Shown in pieces: positions 37,167-46,426 of a DNA stretch of 61,960 nucleotides. Where the stretch lies: NCBI RefSeq assembly GCF_022398475.1, contig NZ_JAKEVM010000007.1, positions 1 through 61,960 on the forward strand, given 5' to 3'. The position numbers and the translations under genes are program-made. The notes beneath the pieces are model-generated. The model made no database searches. It was not told the origin of the DNA and saw nothing but the letters and a program-made list of their open reading frames with translations. Origin of the DNA: Pseudoalteromonas shioyasakiensis. Its GTDB lineage: Bacteria; Pseudomonadota; Gammaproteobacteria; Enterobacterales; Alteromonadaceae. Numbering within the stretch: the first letter of the stretch is position 1; each line of letters opens with the position of its first letter.

Positions 37167-37439
37167 ATGAGGTTACTTAAACCACTTGTTGCTATTCCAA
37201 AGCGCTGTTTAGTCATGCTAATACGCGGCTATCAAAAATGGATAAGCCCATTATTAGGCCCGCATTGTCGTTTTAATCCAACCTGCTCTAGTTACGCTAT
37301 TCAAGCAATTAATTTGCATGGAAGTGTAAAAGGCAGTTGGTTAGCTGTTAAACGCATATTAAAATGCCACCCTTTACATGCTGGTGGGGATGATCCCGTA
37401 CCGGCAAAAAATCATATTAACCACCAACACGAGAAATAA
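37167..37439 (+). CDS. yidD: Membrane protein insertion efficiency factor YidD
   Basis: This 90-residue peripheral membrane protein of the UPF0161/YidD family helps membrane insertion alongside YidC. The signature [20 protein letters not shown] (21-40) and the final [13 protein letters not shown] are both clear. Unusually there is a 128-base gap after rnpA, where these genes commonly overlap or nearly touch. It precedes yidC by 8 bases. Confidence 0.96.
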   Translation: MRLLKPLVAIPKRCLVMLIRGYQKWISPLLGPHCRFNPTCSSYAIQAINLHGSVKGSWLAVKRILKCHPLHAGGDDPVPAKNHINHQHEK

Positions 37440-37447
37440 GAGCTGTT

Positions 37448-39079
37448 ATGGAATCGCAACGCACGTTTTTATTAATCGGCTTGATGCTTGTGTCGTTTTT
37501 ATTATTTCAAGAAAGGAATAACGACTACAACGCACCAAAGGCTGATCCAAGTGCCACAACACAAACACTAGGCGCAACAACACCAGAATCTGATGACTTT
37601 ATTCCAGCATCATCTGACGGTGAAGTTCCAGCTGTAACGACAGCAAAGCGCTCAGTTATTGATGTAACAACTGACGTATTCACTGTTAAAATTGACACCC
37701 GTGGTGGTGACATCATTGAAACAGACTTACTTCAGTACGAAGAAGAAAAAGGCAGTAACACACCTTACATGCTATTAGGTGAGTTCGATGGTAAGCAATA
37801 CTTCTCGCAAAGTGGCTTAATTGGTTTAAATGGTCCTGACGCAACTGTTGCTGGTCGCCCTGTTTATAAAACCACACAAAAAGCATTCACTTTAACGGGT
37901 GATGAGCTACGTGTACCACTTGAGTTTACTGACAGTAAAGGTGTGACGTTTACTAAAACTTATATCTTCAAAAAAGGCGACTACGCTGTAGATTTAGAGT
38001 ACACAGTAAACAACGTAACAGCTGATCCAATTCAAGTTCAGTTATACACGCAAGTAAAACGCACAGTACAAGAAAAAGGTAGCTTAGTAGATCAAAACTA
38101 CTTAGGTGGCGCTTATGGCTCAGATGAAGAGAAGTATGAAAAATACAGCTTCTCAGACATGGCTGATAAAAACCTTAATATCACCACATCTGGCGGCTAC
38201 ATTGCATTTATTCAACACTACTTTGTAAGTGCGTGGGTACCAAAGCAAGATCAACAAAATACTCTTTACAGCAAACTTGTATCAGGTAATGCAGCAATTA
38301 TTGGTGTTAAAGGTGAAGCAGTTAATGTACAAGCTGGTTCGCAAGCAACGCTTGGCTCAACTTACTATATGGGCCCGAAAGAGTCTGATGTACTAGAAGC
38401 AATTCACCCAGACTTAGACCTAACTGTAGACTACGGTTGGTTATTCTTTATCTCACAACCATTATTCGTATTACTTAAGTGGTTATACGGTATCTTAGGT
38501 AACTGGGGTCTAGCTATCATTGCAATCACGGTTATCGTTAAAACGGCAATGTACCCACTTACTAAAGCACAATACACGTCAATGGCGAAGATGCGTGCAC
38601 TTCAGCCTAAAATGGCTGCCCTAAAAGAGAAGTATGGTGATGACCGTCAAAAATTCGGTCAAGCTATGATGGAAATGTACCGCAAAGAAAAAGTGAACCC
38701 TATGGGTGGCTGTTTCCCACTGTTACTACAAATGCCAATCTTCTTAGCGTTATTCTACGTATTCTTAGAGTCAACTGAGCTACGTCATGCTGAATTCGTT
38801 TTATGGTTAAATGACTTATCAGCAATGGACCCATACTACGTATTACCTGTTTTATTTGGTTTAAGTATGTTCATCACTCAAAAGCTGCAACCTATGACGG
38901 TTACTGACCCTATGCAGCAAAAAATGATGACCTTTATGCCAGTAGTATTCTCTATTTTCTTCTTATGGTTCCCATCTGGCCTAGTACTTTACTGGTTAGT
39001 ATCGAACCTTATCTCAATCGCACAGATGCTAATCATCTACCGCGGTATGGAGAAAAAAGGTATTAAGGTAAGAGGCTAA
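37448..39079 (+). CDS. yidC: Membrane protein insertase YidC
   Basis: This Oxa1-family insertase places proteins in the inner membrane alone or with SecYEG. The 543 residues start with an N-terminal membrane helix (7-20), then a large periplasmic beta-sandwich domain to about 330, then five C-terminal helices. The hydrophilic-groove region (LYGILGNWGLAIIAITVIVKT) and NPMGGCFPLLLQMPIFLALF are conserved. It ends at a strong terminator, so mnmE is not in the same transcript here. Confidence 0.98.
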   Translation: MESQRTFLLIGLMLVSFLLFQERNNDYNAPKADPSATTQTLGATTPESDDFIPASSDGEVPAVTTAKRSVIDVTTDVFTVKIDTRGGDIIETDLLQYEEEKGSNTPYMLLGEFDGKQYFSQSGLIGLNGPDATVAGRPVYKTTQKAFTLTGDELRVPLEFTDSKGVTFTKTYIFKKGDYAVDLEYTVNNVTADPIQVQLYTQVKRTVQEKGSLVDQNYLGGAYGSDEEKYEKYSFSDMADKNLNITTSGGYIAFIQHYFVSAWVPKQDQQNTLYSKLVSGNAAIIGVKGEAVNVQAGSQATLGSTYYMGPKESDVLEAIHPDLDLTVDYGWLFFISQPLFVLLKWLYGILGNWGLAIIAITVIVKTAMYPLTKAQYTSMAKMRALQPKMAALKEKYGDDRQKFGQAMMEMYRKEKVNPMGGCFPLLLQMPIFLALFYVFLESTELRHAEFVLWLNDLSAMDPYYVLPVLFGLSMFITQKLQPMTVTDPMQQKMMTFMPVVFSIFFLWFPSGLVLYWLVSNLISIAQMLIIYRGMEKKGIKVRG

Positions 39080-39093
39080 ACTCTTAACCCAAT

Positions 39094-39120
39094 AAAAAAG
39101 GCGCTAACTGCGCCTTTTTT
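39094..39120 (+). terminator. Intrinsic terminator of yidC
   Basis: The stem AAAAAAGGCGC/GCGCCTTTTTT with a 5-base loop lies 15 bases after the yidC stop. Symmetric A/T tails mean it can also stop the minus-strand PepSY gene that converges on it. Confidence 0.93.
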
Positions 39121-39136
39121 ATTGCCTGGAAAAAAG

Positions 39137-40342
39137 CTAACCGAGAATAGGAGAATAAACTTGATTAGGCACACTGCGTTCAGTAAAGCTCAAACTTGTT
39201 GTTAGTAGCGAAGCAACTACCAAACCGATTGCAACCACCCCAGATAAACCAAGCCACTTTCCAGTCGTTGTTTTACGCTTTACCCTAAGCCAACTCATAT
39301 AGATGCCAGCAGCGCTTACAAAGCTCATTAATGCACCAAATACACCCCAAATAAGCTTGGTACCAATTCCTGCAAAGTTACCAAAGTGCAGCGGATCAGC
39401 GGTGTCTTTAATTCGTGGAAGCAGGTTGAGTTCTTCCCCTTTTTGTACACCAAGAACTTCACCGGAACTTGGATTTAAATAAACCCGGTTAGCACGCAGG
39501 CGCAATAAAATATCATCGTTATAACCACGTACTTCAATAGGCTGATCCACTTTACTAGGATAACGAATATAGCGAATATCAAGGCTAGGAAACGCCTGTT
39601 GAGCGGCTTCATAAGTAGCAGCTAAACTAATTGGCGATAGACCTTTACGAGGGCTTTGTTTTTTAAACTCACTCAAGGCTGGTGGACTAGAGACATAGTG
39701 AGGTACCTTCGCAGTTTGCAGCCCATGTTCTACCAGATACCAAACCCCTGTGATGGCCATCACAGCAATAAACCATAAACTCCAAAGCCCTAACAGCTTA
39801 TGCCAATCAGACCAACTACTTCGTTTACCAAGGCTTAGCGCAGCAGGCTTTTTCATAAAGCCTTGCCACCAGCGCCGATACACATAAAAACTCGAAACCA
39901 ATAAAATAACGAGTAAAATACTCAAACTGGTGACGATTAATTTACCCGTCCAGCCCATCGACAAGTTCATATGCCAGTTACGTAAAAACCGCGATATCCG
40001 CGCCCACTCTCCTTCACCGAGTAAGCGACCCGTTGCAGCATCTAAATAAACAAAGCGAAATGAGTCACCGACTTTAAGAGCCGCTTCAATGGCAAGGTAA
40101 TCTTGCTTATGACGTTGGATATAAAGTAACTGAGCTTGCGGATAATGCTTATTAAGGGTGTTTTCGAGAGCTGGGTAGTTAGTCGAAGCAGAAGAAGTTA
40201 AAGCACGGTACTTAGCGTCTGTTAAGTACTCGAGTTCATGACTTAACGTAGCGAGTGTTCCCGATACGCAGGTAACAAAAAGCAGGACTCCAACAAAGAG
40301 TCCTGCCCAAGAATGTAAGTTAAACCAACTTTTAGCGTTCAC
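39137..40342 (-). CDS. PepSY-associated transmembrane protein (PiuB-like)
   Basis: This 401-residue inner-membrane protein has helices near the N-terminus (11-31), about 140-160, 190-210, 335-355 and 372-392, with PepSY-type periplasmic segments between. It carries the family histidines (NLHSWAGLF, DWHKLLGLWSLW, DPLHFGNFAG). Such proteins commonly follow siderophore receptors and are thought to reduce or process ferric siderophores in the periplasm. It lies 9 bases after the receptor gene and should share its Fur control. Confidence 0.92.
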   Translation of the reverse strand: MNAKSWFNLHSWAGLFVGVLLFVTCVSGTLATLSHELEYLTDAKYRALTSSASTNYPALENTLNKHYPQAQLLYIQRHKQDYLAIEAALKVGDSFRFVYLDAATGRLLGEGEWARISRFLRNWHMNLSMGWTGKLIVTSLSILLVILLVSSFYVYRRWWQGFMKKPAALSLGKRSSWSDWHKLLGLWSLWFIAVMAITGVWYLVEHGLQTAKVPHYVSSPPALSEFKKQSPRKGLSPISLAATYEAAQQAFPSLDIRYIRYPSKVDQPIEVRGYNDDILLRLRANRVYLNPSSGEVLGVQKGEELNLLPRIKDTADPLHFGNFAGIGTKLIWGVFGALMSFVSAAGIYMSWLRVKRKTTTGKWLGLSGVVAIGLVVASLLTTSLSFTERSVPNQVYSPILG

Positions 40343-40351
40343 ACGCCACCA

Positions 40352-42499
40352 TTAAAAGCTGTATTTAGCACTTAAATAAACACGACGTGGTTCACCAGGA
40401 AAGTGCCCTGTTCGCTCGATAAAGCCACTGCTTGCGTATTCTTTATCAAATAGGTTCTTAACTGATAGCTGCCATTGCCAGTTATCTACGGTTGTTTGCC
40501 ACGCCATGTTGTAAACAGTGTAAGGTTTAACACGTTGACCGCCTAAACTAAGCTGTTCATCAACATAATCTAAGCCAGCAGAAATAGATGACGATAAGCT
40601 AGGTAGCTCATAGCGTGTCCATATACCTAAGGTATTTTGCGGCGCATTAGCAAATTTATCGCTATCAGGAATTTGGTTACGAATGCTGTCGTTGGCCTTA
40701 GTAATACGGGTATCATTATAAGCGTAGCTTGCAGTAACTACCCAGCGCTCAGTGATATCACCAACCACCTCAAGTTCAAAACCCTTACTTTGTACTTCAC
40801 CAACGGCAACTAGGTCATCAACGCCGTCACCTGCAACATCACCTAATAAGCTAGGCTGCAGGATGTTTTCGCGGACAATATCGTACACAGCCATATTAAC
40901 AGCAAGCGTATCTGCTAATAGTTTGGTCCTTAAACCTAACTCATTAATACGGCTAGTCTCTGGCGAGAATGGGCCACCCTTTGCTGTATCTTGATTACTC
41001 GCACTTTGCGGCACAAAGCCAGTGCCATGTAGCGCATAAGGGAAGAACATATTGTTAATGTTATAGCTAGTACCAATACGATAAGTTAAGTCGCTATCAG
41101 AAAACTCGGTTTGATTTAACAAATCTTTATCTTCAAAACGATCATACCTTAAGCCAGCTGTCACACTCCAATTAGCGGTGATATCTAGCTGATCTTGCAA
41201 GTAGGCACCAAAACGGGTGCTATTCGTTTTCCCAAGCCTTGGTGTAATACTATCAAGATCATAATCATCAGCAGAGGTTAAACCATACTCAGGGTTGTTA
41301 AGATCAAGTCCTGGTACTGGGCCACCTTTACTTTGTTGCGTAGCTGTACGGTAAACGCTTTCAAAATCATGTTCATACCAGTCACTACCAAACAGCACTT
41401 GATGCTGCATATTAGCAAATGCAAACTCTGCAATCGCATTAGCTGTTAAGCTAAAACCTTCGTTCTCACGGACTTGATCACGAAACTCGCGATGACTCCA
41501 ATCAACAATTCCATCACCGTCAGTATCTACCAGACCTCTTGGTTCATGGTAGTTTTGCACTTCTTTGTTATCAAAATAACGTGCTGTGACATCTGTGCGC
41601 CAAACATCATTAAACTCATGTTTTAAAGTTGCCTGATAGACATGGGCTTCAACATTTTGAAAGTCTGTCGCCTCGTTATGATTCCAGCTAATATCAGTTA
41701 GAAAATTACCGTTATCATCAGCAGGTACACCACGTAAACGTGCCCCACCCAAATCTTGCTCTATATAGGTATACTGAGTGGTCAATTCGGTTGCACTATT
41801 TATAAGCCACGTATAACCAAGATCAACAATGGTATTATCGCTGCTAGTATTAGCACGGAATGGCTTTTCAGTATCACGGTAAAGACCAACACGGTAAGCA
41901 TGATTATCAAGTGATTCACTCAATGTTCCTGTGCTTTCTAATGCACCACTAAAGAAGTCATCATTACCTACTTCAACTTCAATACTGTGTTCACTGGTGA
42001 ATTTAGGCTTCTTAGTTACATAGTTAATAATACCACCCGGATTACCACTACCGTATATAGCGCCAGCAGGCCCTTTTAAAACCGCAACTTGTTCAATATT
42101 AAATAATTGCGGTACAGCAAAACCATTGAAAGGGTCGCCCTTTACGCCATCGTATAAAATCTCATCTTGGCGAAAACCACGGAATGTCACGCCCGAATAA
42201 CTAAAGGCATTAACACCAGCTATATTGCTATAAAGGTCAGTAATTTGGCGAGCAGCCTGATCACTGATCAGCTCCTGCGGTAAAATTTGAATTGACTGAG
42301 GAATTTTCTCTAACGGTGTATTGGTACGAGTAGCAAAGCTAGACTCGGTTGGGCGATATAAAGAAAACGCACGGCCAACAACTTCTATTTTTTCGAGTTC
42401 TTTTGAATCACTTTGATCCGAAGTAGTCACTTCAGTTTGAGCATGGGCAACGCCCGAAAAACCAGCAGCAAGTGCAATAAAAACAGCAGAAAGACGCAT
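40352..42499 (-). CDS. TonB-dependent siderophore receptor
   Basis: This 715-residue outer-membrane receptor has a signal peptide ending AHA at about 20, a TonB-box-like EKIEVVG (36-42), a plug domain with SIQILPQELISDQ and GFRQDEILYDG, the GPAGAIYGSGNPGGIINYVTKKP end-of-plug signature, and a beta-barrel ending in aromatic Phe (YLSAKYSF). The family is the ferric-siderophore type; the ligand cannot be told from the sequence. A Fur box lies 40 bases upstream. Confidence 0.95.
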   Translation of the reverse strand: MRLSAVFIALAAGFSGVAHAQTEVTTSDQSDSKELEKIEVVGRAFSLYRPTESSFATRTNTPLEKIPQSIQILPQELISDQAARQITDLYSNIAGVNAFSYSGVTFRGFRQDEILYDGVKGDPFNGFAVPQLFNIEQVAVLKGPAGAIYGSGNPGGIINYVTKKPKFTSEHSIEVEVGNDDFFSGALESTGTLSESLDNHAYRVGLYRDTEKPFRANTSSDNTIVDLGYTWLINSATELTTQYTYIEQDLGGARLRGVPADDNGNFLTDISWNHNEATDFQNVEAHVYQATLKHEFNDVWRTDVTARYFDNKEVQNYHEPRGLVDTDGDGIVDWSHREFRDQVRENEGFSLTANAIAEFAFANMQHQVLFGSDWYEHDFESVYRTATQQSKGGPVPGLDLNNPEYGLTSADDYDLDSITPRLGKTNSTRFGAYLQDQLDITANWSVTAGLRYDRFEDKDLLNQTEFSDSDLTYRIGTSYNINNMFFPYALHGTGFVPQSASNQDTAKGGPFSPETSRINELGLRTKLLADTLAVNMAVYDIVRENILQPSLLGDVAGDGVDDLVAVGEVQSKGFELEVVGDITERWVVTASYAYNDTRITKANDSIRNQIPDSDKFANAPQNTLGIWTRYELPSLSSSISAGLDYVDEQLSLGGQRVKPYTVYNMAWQTTVDNWQWQLSVKNLFDKEYASSGFIERTGHFPGEPRRVYLSAKYSF

Positions 42500-42538
42500 A
42501 ATAAAAAACGATAAGATTTAGAATGCGCAACATGGTAA

Positions 42539-42553
42539 TGAATATAATTATCA
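42539..42553 (-). promoter_or_regulatory. Fur box upstream of the siderophore receptor
   Basis: On the minus strand TGATAATTATATTCA matches the 7-1-7 Fur consensus (TGATAAT-N-ATTATCA): all seven bases of one arm and five of seven of the other. Its position 40 bases before the receptor start supports iron repression of the receptor-PepSY pair. Confidence 0.7.
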
Positions 42554-42708
42554 TTTGCAATGGTCGTTTATTATTAATTAAAGCTAAATAAAGTATTACT
42601 TACATCAGACTTTTGCTACCTCATTACTCAAACAGCTATTCGCATGAAATTAAGCCATAGGTTACAATAGAGCCAGCATTCATTCTTTTATTGGCATTAT
42701 TTCATCGC

Positions 42709-44073
42709 ATGATTAATCAAGACACAATTGCAGCACAAGCGACCGCACCAGGACGTGGTGGGGTTGGTATTATTCGCGTCTCTGGCAGCTTAGCTAAAAC
42801 AGTGGCAGAACAGATTATTGGCCGTTGTCCTAAAACACGTTACGCAGACTATGTACCATTTAAAAGCTTGAACGGTGAACAGCTTGACCAAGGTATTGCT
42901 ATTTACTTCCAAGGGCCAAATTCATTTACCGGCGAAGACGTACTAGAACTACAAGGTCACGGCGGCCCTGTCGTATTAGATATGCTATTAAAAGAAATTA
43001 GCCAAATTGACGGTGTACGTTTAGCAAAACCAGGTGAGTTCTCTGAGCGCGCATTTATGAATGATAAGCTTGATTTAACTCAAGCAGAGGCAATTGCTGA
43101 TCTAATTAATGCAACCAGTGAACAAGCAGCAAAAAGCGCCCTCCAATCACTGCAAGGTGAATTCTCTAAGCACATCGAAACGCTGGTGGAGAAAGTCATT
43201 CACCTACGTATGTATGTTGAAGCCGCAATTGATTTTCCAGATGAAGAAATCGACTTTTTATCAGACGGTAAAGTATCCGCAGATCTCAATGCCATTATTG
43301 ATCAATTAGAGAATGTAACTCAGCAAGCTAAACAAGGTAGCATCATGCGTGAAGGTATGCGTGTTGTTATTGCGGGTCGCCCTAATGCTGGTAAATCAAG
43401 CCTACTTAATGCGTTAGCTGGCCGTGATGCAGCCATCGTTACCGAAATAGCTGGTACAACACGTGACGTATTACGCGAACATATCCACATTGATGGTATG
43501 CCACTACATATTATTGATACCGCAGGCCTGCGTGAAAGCCCTGATAAAGTAGAGCAAATTGGTATTGAACGCGCATGGGATGAAATTAACCAAGCCGATC
43601 GCGTACTATTTATGTTAGACGGCACAGACACATCAGCCACTGATCCTCATGATATTTGGCCAGAGTTTATGGCCAAGTTACCAGAGGGTATGGGTGTTAC
43701 TGTGATCCGAAATAAAGCCGATATTTCCGGTGAAAATGTCGGTATGGATGAACATGATCAATATCCGGTGATCCGTTTAAGCGCTAAAAATGCAGAGGGT
43801 ATAGAGTTAGTTCGTACTCACTTAAAGGCATGTATAGGTTTCCAAGGTGCCACAGAAGGTGGATTCATGGCACGCCGTCGTCACTTAGATGCACTTGATC
43901 ACGCAGCCTATCATTTAAACACAGGCAAAGAGCAATTAGAGATGCATATTGCTGGTGAGATCTTGGCTGAAGAATTACGCCTAACTCAACAGTTCTTAAA
44001 TGAGATAACGGGTGAATTTACCTCTGATGACTTGCTAGGGAAAATCTTTAGTTCGTTCTGTATCGGTAAATAA
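42709..44073 (+). CDS. mnmE: tRNA modification GTPase MnmE
   Basis: With MnmG it forms cmnm5U34 on tRNAs reading split codon boxes. It has 454 residues from the ATG at 42709, exactly the E. coli length; the upstream TTG at 42691 is rejected because [17 protein letters not shown] aligns with the family start. The folate-binding N-domain, helical domain and inserted G domain with P-loop GRPNAGKSS (223-231) and DTAGLRE are present, as is the C-terminal CIGK with catalytic cysteine. MnmG, its partner, is encoded at 46427-48316. Confidence 0.98.
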   Translation: MINQDTIAAQATAPGRGGVGIIRVSGSLAKTVAEQIIGRCPKTRYADYVPFKSLNGEQLDQGIAIYFQGPNSFTGEDVLELQGHGGPVVLDMLLKEISQIDGVRLAKPGEFSERAFMNDKLDLTQAEAIADLINATSEQAAKSALQSLQGEFSKHIETLVEKVIHLRMYVEAAIDFPDEEIDFLSDGKVSADLNAIIDQLENVTQQAKQGSIMREGMRVVIAGRPNAGKSSLLNALAGRDAAIVTEIAGTTRDVLREHIHIDGMPLHIIDTAGLRESPDKVEQIGIERAWDEINQADRVLFMLDGTDTSATDPHDIWPEFMAKLPEGMGVTVIRNKADISGENVGMDEHDQYPVIRLSAKNAEGIELVRTHLKACIGFQGATEGGFMARRRHLDALDHAAYHLNTGKEQLEMHIAGEILAEELRLTQQFLNEITGEFTSDDLLGKIFSSFCIGK

Positions 44074-44094
44074 ATTCCGGTCATCAATATTATA

Positions 44095-44120
44095 AAAAAG
44101 AGTCGCAAGACTCTTTTTTT
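44095..44120 (+). terminator. Intrinsic terminator of mnmE
   Basis: The stem AAAAAGAGTC/GACTCTTTTT with a GCAA tetraloop and a further T-run lies 21 bases after the mnmE stop. Confidence 0.92.
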
Positions 44121-44220
44121 GTTTTTACTCCAACTAATCAATTATCGGTTCAGGGCCGAAACCAGCCAGTAATTAACCTCATATCAATTAGTCTAGCGAT
44201 GTTATTAAACGGAGGACATC

Positions 44221-44961
44221 ATGGACAAATATCAACTCTTTCACCAATTACACCACCAGCAAAGCGGCTTTATACTTGCTAATGCGTGGGATCTTAGTTC
44301 AGCACAATTCATCCAAGCTGCGGGAGCTAAAGCAGTAGCAACAACCAGCTGGGGAATTGCTGCCAGTTTAGGGTTAGCTGATGGTGAAAACATCTCTTTT
44401 AAAACTCAATTAGCGCTGGTTAAAAGCTTAACCGAACACCTTCATATTCCACTCTCTGTCGATATAGAGTCAGGCTACAGTAACGATCCGCTGCAAATTA
44501 GCAAAAACGTTTTAGCGTTAGCAAGATTAGGAGTTGTAGGCATCAACATAGAGGACTCAGATAAAAACACTAACGCACTGAGATCTATCGAACAGCAATG
44601 CACTATTATTAGTGAGATAAAAAAAGCACTTAACGAAAGTGGCTTCGGTGGTTTATTTATAAACGCCAGAACCGATACCTACTTTCTACTTGAATACCCT
44701 TTTCAAGCAACATTAGAGCGCGCAAAAGCGTATCAAGATGCAGGAGCTGATGGCCTGTTTATACCCGGCTTAACTAACATAGATCACATAACCAGCTTAG
44801 CTAACACAATAGATATGCCATTAAATGTTATGGCAATGAGCAATTTTAACTCAGCAAAAGCCGCTTTCGCTGGTGGTGCAAAACGGTTTTCATTGGGTAA
44901 TTCGCTCTATGAACTAGTCGGTAATACGATAAAAACCAGTTTAACTCAGATCGAAAACTAA
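44221..44961 (+). CDS. Isocitrate lyase/PEP mutase family protein
   Basis: This 246-residue TIM-barrel protein of the PEP mutase/isocitrate lyase superfamily is preceded by GGAGG. Recognisable elements are ANAWDLSSAQ (20-29), TTSWGIAAS, the metal-binding VDIESGYS (residues about 79-86), VGINIEDS, INARTD and GADGLFIPG. The lyase KKCGH catalytic loop is not present, so it is not isocitrate lyase itself; a carbon-carbon or carbon-phosphorus lyase/hydrolase on a small oxo-acid is possible. It is monocistronic between mnmE and the mioC-oriC region. Confidence 0.88.
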   Translation: MDKYQLFHQLHHQQSGFILANAWDLSSAQFIQAAGAKAVATTSWGIAASLGLADGENISFKTQLALVKSLTEHLHIPLSVDIESGYSNDPLQISKNVLALARLGVVGINIEDSDKNTNALRSIEQQCTIISEIKKALNESGFGGLFINARTDTYFLLEYPFQATLERAKAYQDAGADGLFIPGLTNIDHITSLANTIDMPLNVMAMSNFNSAKAAFAGGAKRFSLGNSLYELVGNTIKTSLTQIEN

Positions 44962-45535
44962 CTTAGCGAGCTAAAAAATCAGATCAAAACAGCTTTTAAG
45001 ATCGAATTTAGCTAAAAATGTTATCCACATTTGGGGATTTTTTAGATCTAAAGGCTGATTTGATCATATAAAAACGCGGAAATTTGAATTTATTTTCATA
45101 CAACAGCCCTTTTTGATAACTAATTTTCTTAAAAACAGCCTTTATTAGCGCTTATTTAAGTTTTTTTCGATCTATTTTATTGATCGCAAATTGCAAACCG
45201 ATCGTTATCAACAAGCGATCTATCCACAAAACGATCATACTCACTCTTTTTATCAGATCTGAAAATTTAAGCGCTTACACATAATTAAAGATCAACAACT
45301 TAGCAAAGTTATACAGTTTCCAATATTTAGCTTGATCAGAACTTTCCCCAAATTTATTAACAGCTTGATCAAAGGGTTTAATTTATGAATAAATATAAAA
45401 AACCATTAAAAACAGTAGATTATAAAAAGTATTGAATTAAAGCTGTCATTTTAAGCAGAAAAACTTATTCAGATCGTAATTCAACGCTTTACTCACACCC
45501 TAACTTAGTTATCATGTGGCCACTTATTTCTATAC
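44962..45535. other. Origin-like region upstream of mioC
   Basis: A 574-base AT-rich gap without a gene. It contains about 14 GATC sites, a perfect DnaA box TTATCCACA at 45021-45029, and one-mismatch boxes at 45205-45213 (TTATCAACA) and 45220-45228 (CTATCCACA), the last two in a tight cluster with GATC at 45200, 45217 and 45233. In E. coli the mioC promoter region carries a DnaA box, so part may be mioC regulation, but the density of GATC resembles an origin. It may form a bipartite origin with the region after mioC. Confidence 0.7.
45021..45029 (+). promoter_or_regulatory. DnaA box upstream of mioC
   Basis: The exact consensus TTATCCACA, flanked by GATC sites at 45000 and 45045, lies about 520 bases upstream of mioC. 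Confidence 0.75.
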
Positions 45536-45547
45536 ATGATCAATCAC

Positions 45548-45997
45548 ATGCAATCAGTAAATATCATCGTTGGCAGCCAAATGGGATCTGCAGAATACGT
45601 GGCAGAGCAACTAGCAGAAGCCCTTGAACAACAAGGGATCCAAGTGCAGCTTCATGAACAGCCTGTATTTGATGATATTGATCAGCAAGATACTATTTGG
45701 TTGTTATGTACTTCTACATACGGCGCTGGAGACTACCCAGAGAACCTACTGCCATTTGTTGAGTCTATTAACCAACAGCCTGATCTTAAAGGATTAAAAT
45801 ACAGTGTGATCGGATTAGGTGACACTAGTTACGACACCTATAACTATGCAGGCCGTAATCTAGATGAGTTATTAGCTATTAAAGGCGCAAACCGCGTGGC
45901 AGAACGCTTAGAGCTAAATATTCTTGATGAAGCATTGCCAGAAGACACAGCATTAGCCTGGTTACCAAGCTGGATCGAATCAGTGGGGCTCAATTAA
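45548..45997 (+). CDS. mioC: MioC flavodoxin
   Basis: This FMN-binding flavodoxin-like protein of 149 residues from the ATG at 45548 has a residue spacing that matches E. coli MioC (VGSQMGSAEYVAEQLA). An ATG four codons earlier at 45536 is possible; neither has a clear Shine-Dalgarno. FMN loops are visible: the phosphate loop GSQMGSAEY, CTSTYGAGDYPEN and GLGDTSYDTYNYAGR. E. coli MioC is linked to biotin synthesis in vitro. Transcription runs toward oriC and mnmG, as in E. coli, where it influences initiation. Confidence 0.94.
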   Translation: MQSVNIIVGSQMGSAEYVAEQLAEALEQQGIQVQLHEQPVFDDIDQQDTIWLLCTSTYGAGDYPENLLPFVESINQQPDLKGLKYSVIGLGDTSYDTYNYAGRNLDELLAIKGANRVAERLELNILDEALPEDTALAWLPSWIESVGLN

Positions 45998-46426
45998 ACC
46001 GATCGGTGTTGATCGTTGTTATAAAAGTTACCCACAATTTACTGATAATTTAGATCGGATTGTGGATAAACACTGATCTAACTGCGATTTTAACCTAGTT
46101 TATCCCTTGGATAAGATCCAATCGATATTGCCCTGTGTATAAATAGCCCTTTTGATCAAAGCTTTTACGCGGGAAGATCCGATCATATTAACACCTTTAG
46201 ATCTGCGTTAAGATCATGTTTTAAATAGTAAAGCGAACATTATCAACAGATCTAGCCGTTACTAGTAGTAAGAGTAATAAAAGATCTCTTTAAAAGATCC
46301 TTTATATTATTAGAGATCACCCACTTAGATCTTGAGCACTGTTTAATCATTTATCTTCTCTAAATTTCTAGGTAGAATACGCTCCCTTTACAAAGTTTTG
46401 CTGGTCGATTAAGTAGGATCCCATAA
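45998..46426. other. oriC: Predicted chromosomal replication origin oriC
   Basis: The region between mioC and mnmG, the classical gammaproteobacterial oriC locus. It has 16 GATC sites in 429 bases. Perfect DnaA boxes are TGTGGATAA at 46061-46069 and TGTGTATAA at 46134-46142; one-mismatch boxes are TTACCCACA at 46028-46036 and TTATCAACA at 46240-46248. On the mnmG side, three 13-mer-like repeats beginning GATC (46318-46284, minus strand) resemble the E. coli unwinding element GATCTnTTnTTTT. Layout and orientation match E. coli: unwinding element beside mnmG, boxes toward mioC. Confidence 0.92.
46284..46319 (-). other. DNA unwinding element of oriC (13-mer repeats)
   Basis: On the minus strand three successive AT-rich repeats start with GATC: GATCTCTAATAAT, GATCTTTTAAAGA and GATCTTTTATTAC. 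They fit the E. coli L/M/R 13-mer pattern and lie next to the DnaA-box cluster. Confidence 0.75.

Noticed and set aside
36971..37180. Open frame bridging rnpA and yidD
   Set aside because: It overlaps the 3' end of rnpA and the start of yidD in another frame, with no family match; the gap seems non-coding.
39137..42499. Genomic island with mobile genes
   Set aside because: The receptor-PepSY pair lacks flanking repeats, integrase or tRNA target; only a simple two-gene insertion is supported.
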